Shown piece after piece: positions 45,566 through 55,700 of a DNA stretch of 64,000 nt (the first letter of the stretch is position 1; each line of letters opens with the position of its first letter). This DNA comes from Crocodylus rhombifer. Lineage: Eukaryota > Chordata > Crocodylia > Crocodylidae. The position numbers and the translations under genes are program-made. The notes under the pieces are model-generated. The model saw only the letters and a list, made by a program, of their open reading frames with translations. It made no database searches and was not told where the DNA came from. Location of the stretch: positions 136,684-200,683 of the forward strand of contig JAVSML010024342.1 in the NCBI GenBank assembly GCA_038503035.1. The letters run 5' to 3'.

Positions 45566-46849
45566 AAATCCTTGGTCAATCCCTAAGAGCTGATGAAAGC
45601 TTATTATTTTTGACAGTCTGTCACCACATGTAGCGAGACAGTATTATTTATGTGTATCACAAATCTGGTTTAACAATATCTATTTTGACATTAATTATAC
45701 TTACAGTGGTCCTTTCCATTCTTCTTCCCAGCACTTCAGATTTGCAAGAAGCAGCCATGGTGGTGATAGTTAGTTCTCTTGGTTCCTTCTAATCTAATTC
45801 CTCCCTTTCCCTTGAAGCTGACCTCCAAAAATTCACCACGGTTCATCCATATTCAGGCATAAAAATAAATTTGCACTATCTATGAACTTGAAATACCAGA
45901 AGCCAGCTGGTATCTCATATAGCTGTACTAAATGGTCCATCTGTCTTAGATTGTAAGTCCCTTGAGATAAACAGGTATCCCTCCTGCTTGTTGTTGTGTA
46001 GAAATGAGAAAACTTTCAGTGCCAAATAAAGAAACAAATGGCAAGACAGTAATATTTAGGAGTTTGTTGTTGGCAGTTCAGTCCCTCATTTATGTCCAGT
46101 CTCTTTCAGTGAGCTGAAAAGACTGCAAGACAAAGTAGGTAATCTACTGCAATTTTAATATTTATATTTAATTGAGAGAGTGATCAAATATATATAATAT
46201 GATCATTAGCCTCAGCTAGAAGAAAGTGCTTGATACCAGGTATCTTATTTCAGCTTTTTCCCAGTTACTGGTCAGTGCTAGGAAAAGTATTTCTTGATCC
46301 TGTTTAAACAAGAGCCACAAAACCTGCATCTCATTGTTTTTATGATTTAATCCCCTCTTCCCACTCAGTGCTGGAGTATATATGACATGCAAACTGCCAG
46401 GAAAATAAGGCTAGTTATTGAACCAAATAAATCACCATTACTTCTACAGTACTGTGGTATCTTGTATAATATTCTGTAGCTTATTCAACATGTTGTGAGG
46501 TTTCTTGCACACTAGGAAATCAGTGGGTTACAGAGATGAGTATGAGGTACCCAGTTTAAAAGCAGAAAACAGAAATTGGATTATATTTGTTGGCAGAAGC
46601 CCCAAATTGGGAATATGTACTGAAATATGTGTTTTAATTTTAGGTACAAATGGTGCATTGACTACTCATCTCCTTACAGTGAGATAAGTGCTAAATTACC
46701 TTCCTCAGTTAAAGTCTGAATTTGCTATGTGAACAGTTTGGGGAAGAGAGAGGAGGCAGAAGTTATTTGTAAACTGAGAACCCTTGCACCACTTTATAGG
46801 AGATAACTGGAATCTTCAACATGTTCTGTTATTCTGTGATTAGAGCTGA
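45566..46849. other. Unassigned AT-rich sequence
   Basis: Nothing recognisable was found. Confidence 0.55.
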
Positions 46850-47192
46850 TCATTTCATAAACCTAATGCAAGCAGGGGCATCCAAGTCTACCACATCCCT
46901 TCCCAGTCCAACCTCACACATACTTCCCAGAAACAGAGCCACACAGGGCAGTTCCACATAGCAGTGGTGGTAGGATGGCAACCTGAAGATTCTTCGGTGT
47001 GTTTCCCTAGGCTGCCACTGCCACGTGAAATTGTCCCACCTGCTGCAGCCACTTCCCAGTCTGGCTGAAGCAGGTGCATAGGGCAGTTTCACCTGGCAGT
47101 TGTGGTGGCACTCACAGTGGTGGTGGTACTAACAATCCCCCTGAAAGGGTCTCATAGCATCTCAGTTGCCAGGGCACCCCAGTTGAGAATCA
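46850..47192 (-). repeat. Dispersed repeat with one hAT-like end
   Basis: The right end on the - strand begins 'AGTGATTCTCAACTGGGGTG', resembling the termini of reptile hAT-type repeats. The interior shares similarity with 17284-17510. The other terminus is not visible, so it is a partial or decayed copy. Non-coding. Confidence 0.45.
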
Positions 47193-47698
47193 CTTATCTG
47201 ATCATACTGAGCCCAAAATAATGTTCACCCTTACCCCCTGTAGCAGGGTATCCTTCTGTTAGACTGAACCAGGAGCCAACTTCCTCATAAAGACTAGGCA
47301 ACATTTATGTCCTGTTTCCAGTCTGTTTATTTTTACATGTGAAAAGCTTGTCCCTGTGGCAAACAAAGCAAGCAGTAACATAAACATACATACAACTAAG
47401 AAACAAAAATAAAACCTTGGGTCTTTCTTTCAACCTAGAGAGACCACCCATGCTCAATATTTTTTCCACAATACACCAGCCTCTTTCTCTCCCCCAGTTA
47501 TACTCTCTGGGAGTTTTTATCTTCCCCTGGGGCCAGCCAGTCCCTGTCAGCTGGCCCAGGGCTCCTAGGCAGGCAGGCTATCACTTTCCAACCCCCTGCA
47601 GCTGGCTTCCAGCCCCTAAGCCATGCAGACATCCGCAGTAAAGTAAATGACAAAATTCCCATTTTATCCCTTGAATAGAGCAAAGATTTCACTGTTGG
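47193..47698. other. Unassigned sequence, LTR-like texture
   Basis: A stretch with an AATAAAACC polyadenylation-like motif (47408) and pyrimidine-rich runs. No ends are resolved and no coding sequence is recognised. Confidence 0.4.
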
Positions 47699-47702
47699 TG
47701 AA

Positions 47703-47943
47703 TGTGGCAGCAAGATGCCCCCACAGGCTTCCAAAGGGGAGGGGGCAGTCCCTGTGGGCCCCAAGCTGCACAAGCAGCACCCCCCCACAACTGGGGAAAC
47801 TTAGCTCTGGGGGCTCAGCCAGAGTCAGAGGAGGAGCCATCACCATCGCCATGGCCGTGGCCGCGCAAGCCAGTGTTATACCAGCTATTTAATCAGCTGT
47901 TCCCCAGGCGGGAAACAGCGAAGCCAATCACAGCGGCCAGAGC
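47703..47943 (+). mobile_element. 5' LTR remnant of the gypsy element
   Basis: About 240 bp align with the start of the 3' LTR (51498-51715). Shared landmarks are 'GCCCCCACA.GCTTC', 'GGGGCAGTCCCTGTGG', 'CTGGGGAAACTTA', 'TTTAATCAGCTGTT' and 'GAGCCAATC'. It stops abruptly at about 47943 and is followed directly by mid-gag sequence. The rest of the LTR, primer site and gag N-terminus are therefore deleted. Confidence 0.85.
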
Positions 47944-47946
47944 TTA

Positions 47947-48480
47947 ATAAATGGCTACTGGCAGGTTGGTTCAACCAGGAGGGGGTCATTGACCAGGTCT
48001 TATTGGAGCAATTCCTCTGGGACCTGGAGGAAGACACCCAGGTGTGGGTGTGGAGACACCAACCCTGGACCAGTGAGGAGGACCTCCACCTGGATGAGGC
48101 CTTTGACAGCTCAGAAAATGAGCATGGGCATGGACAAGGTTCCCAGATCCCAATGGGGAGCATTGCCAGAGAAGAAGAAAGGCAGACAGGTCCACGGAAG
48201 GGGACACCAAGGTGTGTCATATGCTACCGTTGCAGACAAACCGGGCGTATTGCCAGGGAATGTGGTCTAGACCTAAGTGAGCTGGGCCACGAGCTGACAA
48301 TGTCCACTCCACCCCATGAGCAGAGAAAAGAGGGAGAGAAAGGAGAGTCCATGGACTGTAGTTATGGGTACATCGCATATGAGGGAGGATGGGACAGCCC
48401 TATTGTGACAGCCTGGATTGGGAATAAGGCGGTAAGGGCAACCCTAGATATGGGATGCTCCCAGTCCCTACTCTGAATGG
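47947..48480 (+). pseudogene. Gypsy gag-protease remnant: SCAN-like domain, zinc knuckle, protease start
   Basis: The frame running into the 157-codon ORF at 48003-48476 reads 'WLLAGWFNQEGVIDQVLLEQ', 'FLWDLEEDTQVWVWRHQP' and 'EEDLHLDEAF'. This matches the SCAN-domain pattern (LEQFL..LPE..Q.WV..H.P.S.EEA), that is, the C-terminal half of a capsid. Next is a knuckle, 'CYRCRQTGRIARECG' (C-X2-C-X4-[Arg for His]-X4-C). Then comes a protease N-terminus, 'WIGNKAVRATLDMGCSQSLL', where the active-site D-T/S-G reads DMG, ended by a stop at 48477. The host SCAN domain is known to derive from such gag proteins. Confidence 0.85.
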
Positions 48481-48899
48481 ATCTAGCCCAGGGTAAAGGA
48501 AGCTGGACCCTTGATGATGACTTGTATACTGGGTGGCGAGATGCATTTCCAGAGCTGCTACCTTCCCTTGAAAGTGATGGAGTTCCGTGGGGAACTGCAG
48601 GTCGGAATGGCTCCAGCCCCGGCCTGTGAAATGATCCTCAGATGAGAATGGGGGCCGTTGTACATAGTACTAGAATGGGTACGAGCAACTAAGGAGGAGA
48701 GGAAGCGACTCAGAAGGCGAGAGGGCTGGGCTGGCAAAAGCCCACCTCACCAGAGGCAAGCAATTCAAGGCAGTATCAATCTAAAACAGGTGGCCAGTGC
48801 AACAGTTTCACCAGGCTCAGTGAGAAGATCCAGAACTCCAACAGCTCTGGATAGAGGACCCCACAGAGGGAACATCCTGGAGTCACTCTGGGTTTGAGG
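48481..48899 (+). pseudogene. Gypsy protease-integrase linker, not resolved
   Basis: This stretch between the protease start and the integrase zinc region belongs to the element by position. It has no motif that I can place; frames are closed by stops. A decayed remainder of protease is likely at 48481-48630. Confidence 0.5.
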
Positions 48900-49990
48900 T
48901 AATCAAGGGGCTGCTATATCGGGTCCAGTGGGGTGAGGAGGGCACAATGGAAAGGCAGCAGTTAGTGGTCCCATCCTTGCTCCACCGCTCCATTTAGAGA
49001 TTGCCCCATGACTCCCTGCTAGGGGGTCATTTAGGACATACCAAGACCCGGGCAAGGCTAGTTCAAGAATTATTTTGGCCACGTCTATAGGAAGACATGG
49101 AAAGGGGAGCAGCTTTCCAGGAATGCCAGAGGGTCCAGGAATGGAGACCACAGAGGGTACCATTGCATTCAATGCCAGTAATAGAGATGCCACCTCCCAA
49201 GTCATGCTTGACATAGTGGGTCCCCTTCCAAAATCACACAGCAGCTACCAATATGCATTGGTCTTAGTGGACTATGCCACAAGGTTCCCAGAGGTGGTCC
49301 TACTCAGATCCATTATGGCAACTTGTGTAATGGAGAAGCTACTAAAATGGATAGCTAGGGTAGGCATACTGCATGAGATACTCACCGACCAGGAGACAAA
49401 TTTCATGTCAGGGGTGATGAAAGCTCTTTGCAATACCCTCAGCATCACCCACTTAAAAACGCTGGTTTCCCACCCCCCAGATGAACGGCCTAGTCGAAAG
49501 ACTAAATGGGACAAACAAGAGGTTGCTCAGGGGGTGTTCGCAGGAAGACCCTCGAAGATGGAATACCATATTAATACTGTTACTGTTTGCCCTAAGGGAT
49601 ACCCCCCAAGAGTCAATGCTGTACTCCCTGTTCAAGCTAGTATACAGCCACAGCCCTAGGGGGCTGTAACAAATCATTCACAAGGAGTGGGAGTGACCGG
49701 TGGGGTTAGGAACATGCCAACAGGAACTACAGGACTGAATCAACAAGGCACTGCGGATCGCTTGCCAAAACCTGAGAGCCACACAAAAACAACAGGAAGC
49801 CAAGCATAAAAGAAAGACAAAAACCCAAACATTCCATCCAGGGGATATGTTTTTGGTCTCGCGTCCTGCATCAGCGAGCAAACACCTCGTCATGTGGCAA
49901 GGCCCATTTAGGGTGGTCAATCAAGTAGGGCCGGTGGATTATGAAGTGCTCAAACCAGGACACCACTGTGAATGTTAAATCTATCATGTA
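48900..49990 (+). pseudogene. Gypsy integrase (upstream of RT)
   Basis: The zinc-binding region is at about 48980-49130: 'HDSLLGGHLGHTKTRARLVQ' carries the two His, and 'ECQRVQEW' one Cys; the other Cys is not seen. The catalytic core follows in the 194-codon ORF 49075-49659: 'VMLDIVGPLPKSHSSYQYAL' (first Asp), 'ILTDQETNFMSG' (second Asp). After a frameshift at about 49475, 'MNGLVERLNGTNKRLLRG' (Glu) continues in the 49481-49669 frame. The C-terminal 'HLVMWQGPFRVVNQVGPVDY' (about 49880) is a GPF/Y module. All three catalytic acidic residues are visible but in two frames. Confidence 0.87.
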
Positions 49991-50009
49991 AACCTCCTTA
50001 AGGAGTGGA

Positions 50010-51430
50010 AGACCCCACAGGGCTGGCTAGTGCAGGAAGAAGAGGTGGTAGAAGAACTGGGACCTCTCTGCCTAGAATTAGGCAAATCCATATCAAAGGA
50101 TTCAGTGCAATTAGGTGAAGGTCTGGATACCAAGCAACAACAGGAATTGTTGGAACTAATAGAAGTCTTCCAGGAAGTGTTCCAGGAAACCCCAGGGTAG
50201 TCATGGGGAATTGAGCATGAGATCAGAACACTGCCTAGGGCACTAGTCAGAGCAAGGTGGAGGCTGATACCCCAAAGTTGGCAGCAGGAGATACAACAGG
50301 AAATCAAAAAAATGGAAACAGGAAATTATCCAGCCATCCCGAAGCCCTTGGCATAGACTCATTGTACCAGTGGTCAAACCAGATGGGTCGCTCCGCTTGT
50401 GCATAGACTTCAGAAAGTTTAACGCTTTAACGACCTTTTACACCTTCCCCATGCTGCACATTGCCCACCTCATTGAGAGAATTGGGGAAGCCCGGTACAT
50501 ATCTACCCTCAACCTAGCCAAAGAGTACTGGGAAATCCCAATGCAACCCATACATAGCACCAAGGTCGCTTTTGGGACCCCTTGGGGCTTACTCAAATTT
50601 CCCAAAGGGCTCAGTGGTGTGACAGCCATCTTTCAGAGGCTTATGGACACCCTACTTGCACCTATATAAATGAAATCATCATCTTCACTCCCGATTGGCA
50701 CAACACCTCAAGGCCCTAAGGGCAGTCCTGAAAGAACTTCGAGCAGTGGGTTTGACTGCCAATCCAAATAAATGCCAACTAGTGGGGCTAGAGATGATGT
50801 ACCTGGGGTTTGGGGTAGGATGGGGAGTTTTGGGTAGCTCCACTTCTTTTTGGGGCTCATCAGTTATTACCAGCGGTCCATACAATATTTCTCAGGCCTC
50901 TCCGCATCTCTCACACATGTGCTCAAAGGGGGACCAGCAGCGATGCTAAAGTGGATGCCAGAAATGAGAAAAAGCTTTAAGGAACTGAAGAAGGTGATAC
51001 ATCGCGATGTTGTTGTACACACCTTTGATTTTTATGCCCTTTTTATGTTGCAGACAAATGCATCAGGCAACGCCCTAGGGGTTGTGTTACTGCAAAGATG
51101 TGGGGAAAATGAGTGCCCTATCGCTTTTGCCAGCCATAACCAGGTATGCCATGATTGAAAGGAAGTGCCTGATGATACAGTGGGCAATAGAATATTTTAA
51201 GTATTACCTGATCGGATGGGAATTCCTGGTAGTGACAGATCATGCCCCACTCCAGTGGCTAACCAGGAAACAAAGTGAAAATGATGATATAACTTGGCTC
51301 TGGTGTTACAACCCTTTAAGTTTAAGGTAGTGCACCTTGCCAGCAAAGATAATTTTGTAGCGGATTTCCTCTCTAGATGTGGTAGCCCAGGTGAGTTGGC
51401 TGAGGAGGCAGGTCACGCCCGTGAGGAGGA
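50010..51430 (+). pseudogene. Gypsy reverse transcriptase and RNase H
   Basis: 'EHEIRTLPRALVRARWRLIP' (about 50213) leads into the RT. 'MVKPDGSLRLCIDFRKFNAL' (50370) and 'ARYISTLNLAKEYWEIPM' follow, with the motif A Asp replaced by Asn (LNLA for LDLT). 'STKVAFGTPWGLLKF' comes next. The YxDD block at about 50660-50685 is cut by a deletion and stop: only a remnant reading NEIIIF remains. Thumb/connection sequence is 'LRAVLKELRAVGLTANPNKC' (50710). RNase H shows 'LQTNASGNALGVVLLQ' (DASG to NASG, 51050) and 'VVTDHAPLQWL' (51230). The final 'NFVADFLSR' lies at 51350. Not functional. Confidence 0.88.
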
Positions 51431-51484
51431 ACATCAGGCTCTTTGAGAAGCCGTACAAGGGGTCCAGACACCACAAGGCAACTT

Positions 51485-51493
51485 AAGCGGGGA
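51485..51493 (+). promoter_or_regulatory. Polypurine tract (AAGCGGGGA)
   Basis: A short purine tract directly before the 3' LTR, at the position where plus-strand DNA synthesis is primed in LTR elements. One C interrupts it. The exact LTR start (51494 TGTC or 51498 TGTGGC) is ambiguous by four bases. Confidence 0.6.
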
Positions 51494-51497
51494 TGTC

Positions 51498-53301
51498 TGT
51501 GGCTGGGAGTCGCCCCCACATGCTTCTAAAAGGGAGGGGGCAGTCCCTGTGGTCTCCAAGCCACACAAGCAGCTCCTCTGCTGGGGAAACTTACTTCTGG
51601 GGACACAGCCAGAGGAGGAGCCATGGCTGTGGCCACACAAGCCACCGCTATGCCGGCTGTTTAATCAGCTGTTTCCCGGGTGGGGAACAGTGGAGCCAAT
51701 CGTGGCAGCCAGAGCAGCTGCCACGGGAAGATTTAAAAGCCCCATCAGAACCTGGCTGAGGAGTGGAGAGGGATCATGCCTGCATGGAGCATGCCCAGCG
51801 TAGTGAGGCTCCTGTAGCGGACAGGAGTGCTCCAGCTGGCTCAGTGCTGGCATGCTGACCCAGGGTGTCGCAGGACACTAAAGTGCCCTACTCCTAGAAA
51901 GAGGGACAGGTGCCAGTTGCCAGGGCAGCCTCAGTTTGGTCAGCTGACCAGAAGGGGGTAGGGCTTGGCCTATATAAACAAGCCCGGCTGAGGCCAGAGG
52001 GCAGTTCCCTGATAGCAGCTGAGGAAGAGGGAGGTCTGCTGGAGTAGGCAGAGCACAGAAGCCTGATGACCTGAGCAGTTTCTGCGTGATGATACTGGGT
52101 GGAGGAAACCCTGGTAGGGATATGAATGATGGTTAGCCAGTTGGCTTGGAATATATGTTGTAACACAGGAGTGTGAGTTTTCTGTTTTGTAGTTGTATAA
52201 GATCAGAGGACCTGGTGAGGCTGTAAGGTTGGAGGAGGCCTCATAGGGGTTCCACGGTAGCGTGGAGACCCAGTGCCGGAGAGAGCGCCATGTTTTGGGG
52301 GTGTATCGACCCTGGCCCCAGTGTGGGCAGTGTCATGAGGGAAAAGCCCCAGTGCGGGCGCAGACGAGAAGCCCCAATGGGGCATAAGACCCGAGAAGGT
52401 GGGTCTGGGGGCCAGGCACGACTACAGCCACCTGAGCCTCGGTGAGGAGCCCAGTGGGGCGCAAGACCCAAGAAAGGGGTCTGGGGGCCAGGCACGGTTA
52501 CGGCCACCTGAGCCTTGGTGAGAAGCCCCAGTGGGGCATAAGAGCCCCAGTGGGGCATAAGACCCAAGAAGAGGGTCTGGGGGGGGCAGGCACGGCTACG
52601 GCCACCTGAGCCTTGATTGTGAGATTGTGAGAGGCCCCAGTGCAGGTGAGAGCGTGGAGCAAGGCCCCAGTGCGGGCTATGTGAGCGCAGAGGAAGCCAG
52701 AGGACCGGGTGAAGCTGTAGGGTTTGGAGGAGGCCTCATAAGAGCTCCACAGTAGCATGGGGGTTCCTGGCACTGGAGAGGGTGCAGAGGCTGGGGGCCA
52801 GGCATGGCTACAGCCACCTGAGCCTCGATTGTGGGAAGCCCCAGTGGGGCGTAAGACCCGAGAAGGGGGTCTGGGGGCCAGGCACGGCTATGGCCACCTA
52901 AGCCTAGATTGTGGGATTGTGAGAAGCCCCAGTGTGGGCGAGAGCACAGGGGAAAGGCCTCAGTGCAGGCGAGATCGTGGGGGAAAGGCCCCAGTGTGGG
53001 CGGCAGCTGCAGCACAAGCCAGAGAGAGCCTGTGAGGGCACAAGCAATGGAGAAAGACGAGCCAGAGGACCCATGAGGGCACAGGTGACTAGGACCCACG
53101 TGTAGCTCCAGAGGCTATAGTGCACAGTGTTATTGAAGGCAGGGCACTGTGCCAAAGTGGGTAAAAAGGCAGCCTCCCTTTAACAATAGCAACATCAAAG
53201 ATGTGGCGGGCGAGAGAGAGAGGGTGCATTGAAACCAATTTGGCACGGTAGGGGGGGTGCTAGGGGAGTTCACAGCTGCCCCTAGGTCGCGCCCTGCCAC
53301 A
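51498..53301 (+). mobile_element. 3' LTR of the gypsy element, about 1.8 kb with internal tandem repeats
   Basis: It begins TGTGGCTG next to the polypurine tract and ends CTGCCACA at 53301. The first 240 bp match the 5' LTR remnant. A TATA-like 'CTATATAAACAAGC' is at 51970, a plausible promoter. From 52205 on, the LTR is filled with tandem and higher-order repeats. Its length is well above the few hundred bases common for gypsy LTRs, mostly because of these repeats. The alternative is that the repeat array is a separate sequence and the LTR is shorter. Confidence 0.7.
52205..53030 (+). repeat. Tandem and higher-order repeat array in the 3' LTR
   Basis: A basic unit of roughly 60-100 bp contains 'AGCCCCAGTGGGGC', 'TAAGACCCGAGAAGG', 'GGTCTGGGGGCCAGGCACGG' and 'CTACGGCCACCTGAGCCT'. 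It recurs at about 52370, 52450, 52530, 52780 and 52850. A longer block starting 'AGAGGACCTGGTGAGGCTGT' at 52205 recurs as 'AGAGGACCGGGTGAAGCTGT' at 52691, giving a higher-order period of about 486 bp. The 'GGCCCCAGTG' units with 'GCGGGC' or 'CAGGTG' form a second motif type. Confidence 0.85.
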
Positions 53302-53650
53302 CACGGGAAGCTGAGCCCCTGTAGAAGGTTGGGAGGGAGGAGACAGTTCCACACATCTCCATCCCCCCCTTCCAGTGGTCTACTTGATAAAAAGTTTTAG
53401 AGACATCACGCCCAGAGGCAGCAAGGAGGATGCCAGCTGATGGAAGCCTAGCCTGTCAGCATCTGAGGCAGAGATGCTAGCTGTCATGACAACTGGGCTA
53501 ACCCACCAAAACCCATGCCAATGCCAGTCTCCCTCACGAAAGAGGTTGATGGGGCACGGCTGAACTACGCAGGCAGCACCCATTCCATTGGCGAGTGGAC
53601 AGGGTGTAGGGGAAGCAGAGCCCTGTGGAACATCATGTCAAGATGGACTT
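53302..53650. other. Unassigned sequence between gypsy LTR and solo LTR
   Basis: No recognised features. Its last bases should belong to the CR1 into which the next LTR inserted, but the CR1 identity cannot be extended confidently upstream. Confidence 0.4.
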
Positions 53651-53655
53651 TCCTG
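53651..53655. repeat. 5-bp target duplication, left (TCCTG)
   Basis: Matches 54563-54567 across the solo LTR. Confidence 0.9.
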
Positions 53656-54562
53656 TGTCAAAGATTAAACTCTTTGATTTCAGATGCCGATGGAAAAAGG
53701 TCAGATGACAAAGGGTCAGAAGCTAACACAACAAACTCTGTGGTTGTAATTTATGCCTCTGTATTAACAGTGTTGCATATACACACCCCTATCTGTGCCT
53801 CATTTCAAATTACTTAAGTTTTCATACGAAAGAAACAAACTGACCTTGACAGCCCAGCACAAAAGATAGTATAGTAACGAGATTACCTATAGTAACTAGA
53901 TTAGCTAACTTTAGTAAAGTTGTAAAATTAAATATACTATGTGCACCATCCTGTGACCAAACAGAATCAGTACCACCCATGAAAAATAACCCCCCTTTTT
54001 TTATGAAACCTGAGCAAACAAAGAAAGCACAAGTGCCAACTCATTAATTATTTATAATTGGCGTATAGTAATTGGTCACCTGTGAAAAGTATAACTTTGA
54101 AAGAACTTCCACCCAAAGCAGAGAACTGCATATACACTCAAGAAGAACAGATTGTGCACGGATATTTCTCTCCGCTTACATTATCTTTCTGGCATATCCC
54201 CATTTATCTCTCTATCTCTGGCGTTATCTTTCTTATCAAGAGCTCTCGGTAATCTGCAGACTGCAATGGCTTATATGAATCACTCGGAAGCAACTGTCTT
54301 ACCCACCCTGTAAATGCTGGGTAGCATGATATCTGCATATGCTGTAACTGAATAAATCAACTCCACTGCCTACGCTCTAGCCATCAGAAGCGTAAGTAAA
54401 ATGAATCTTTTGTGAAACCATCACGCTGTGTTTAAATCATACTGACTCCTGCTTACCGTTATCACCCACCTGCCCGGTCATAAATCCCCCTCCTCGTGCC
54501 AAGCCGGTCATGCCGACCCAGGCTTGCAGGTCAAGGGTGCACCAGCATTATGGGGCGCGACA
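53656..54562 (+). mobile_element. Solo LTR, family L1x copy B (907 bp)
   Basis: It begins TGTCAAAGATTAAAC and ends GGGGCGCGACA, flanked by TCCTG on both sides. It aligns end to end with the reverse complement of 43554-44454. The polyadenylation signal AATAAA at 54351-54356 sets + orientation. No gag, pol or env sequence adjoins. It was inserted into or beside a CR1 RT region whose 'LDFRKAFNAVSHPV' begins immediately to the right. Confidence 0.93.
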
Positions 54563-54567
54563 TCCTG
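54563..54567. repeat. 5-bp target duplication, right (TCCTG)
   Basis: Pairs with 53651-53655. Confidence 0.9.
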
Positions 54568-55700
54568 GACTTTCGGAAGGCCTTCAACGCTGTCTCTCAC
54601 CCTGTTCTCATTAAGAATGTGGGGGACTGTGGTGTCGACACCAACACAGTCAATTGGGTTGCCAACTGGCTGGAGAGTGGTGGTGGATGGCTCATTTTCA
54701 ACTTGGAGGGATGCGGGCAATGGGGTTCCACAGGGCTCAGTCCTCAGTCCAGCACTGTTCAACATCGTCATCAGTGACTTTGACGAGGGGGTAAAAAGCA
54801 CCCTGTTCAAATTTGCTGATGGCACTAAGATGTGGGGGGATGTGGGCATGCTAGAAGGGAGGAATAGGCTACAGTCGGACCTAGACAGGTTACAAGGATG
54901 GGCGGATGAGAATAGGATGGGATTCAACACTGACAAGTGAAAAGTGATGGACCTGGGGAGGAAAAACCGGCATCATACCTACAGGCTGGGGAACTCCCTT
55001 GTCAGTACAGAGGCAGAAAAGGATCTTGGAGTCATCATTGACTCCAAGATGAACATGGGCCGGCAGTGTGGGGATGCAGTCAGGAAGGCCAACCGTACCT
55101 TGTCATGCATCCACAGATGCATCTCGAGCAGGTCCAAGGAGGTGATCCTCCCCCTCTATGCGGCACTGGTCAGGCTGCAGCTGGGGTACTGTGTCCAATT
55201 CTGGGCACCGCACTTCAAGAGGGATGTGGACAACATGGACAGAGTCCAGAGGCCAGCTACTAACATGATCGGGGGCAGCAGGGCAGGCCCTACGGGAAGA
55301 GGCTAAGGGACCTGAACCTGTTCAGCCTCCAGAAGAGAAGGCTGAGGGGGTATCTAGTGGCCTATTACAAAGTAGTCAGAGGGGACCAGCAGGCATTGGG
55401 GGAGTCCCTGTTCCCCCCAGCACTGCCAGGAGTGACCAGGAATAACAGTCACAAGCTGGCAGAGGGTAGATTTAGGCTAGATATCAGGAGGCGCTACTTC
55501 ACAGTCAGGGCGGCTAGGATCTGGAACCAACTTCCAAGAGAAGTGGTACTGGCTCCTACCCTGGGGGTGTTTAAGAGGAGATTAGATGAACAGCTTGCTG
55601 GGGTCGTTTGACCCCAGTAATCTTTCCTGCCATGGCAGGGGGTCAGACTAGATGATCTACTCGGGTCCCTTCCGACCCTAGAAACTATGAAACTATGAAG
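54563..55700 (+). mobile_element. CR1-type LINE, RT motif A to 3' end
   Basis: Blocks in order: 'DFRKAFNAVSHPV' (about 54568), '[20 protein letters not shown]' (about 54718), 'KFADGTKMWGDVG' (about 54810; catalytic FADD reads FADG), 'DLGVIIDSKMNMGRQC' (55023), '[20 protein letters not shown]' (55160), and 'SHKLAEGRFRLDIRRRYFTV' then 'NQLPREVVLAPTLGVFKRRL' (55450-55600). It ends in a CR1 tail at about 55695 ('CGACCCTAGAAACTATGAAA'). Interrupted by a stop at 54938 and by frameshifts; dead copy. Confidence 0.9.

Larger units (their letters stand above)
47703..53301 (+). mobile_element. Ty3/gypsy retrotransposon, Gmr1-like (integrase before RT, SCAN-like capsid)
   Basis: An element of about 5.6 kb. 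Order: a short 5' LTR remnant, gag with a SCAN-like capsid C-domain and one zinc knuckle, protease, integrase (about 48900-49980), then RT and RNase H (50010-51430), a polypurine tract and a long 3' LTR. Integrase upstream of RT is the Ty1/copia order, but the RT and integrase sequences are Ty3/gypsy-like. That combination is the published hallmark of Gmr1-like gypsy elements in deuterostomes. LTR ends TGTGGCAG and CTGCCACA are inverted repeats. Flanks GTGAA and CACGG do not match, so no target duplication is visible. Frameshifted throughout and inactive. Confidence 0.87.

Noticed and set aside
53302..53655. Extension of the downstream CR1 to the left of the solo LTR
   Set aside because: The duplication shows that the LTR inserted at this point, but I could not read any CR1 coding block in the left flank, so the CR1 probably begins very near the insertion.
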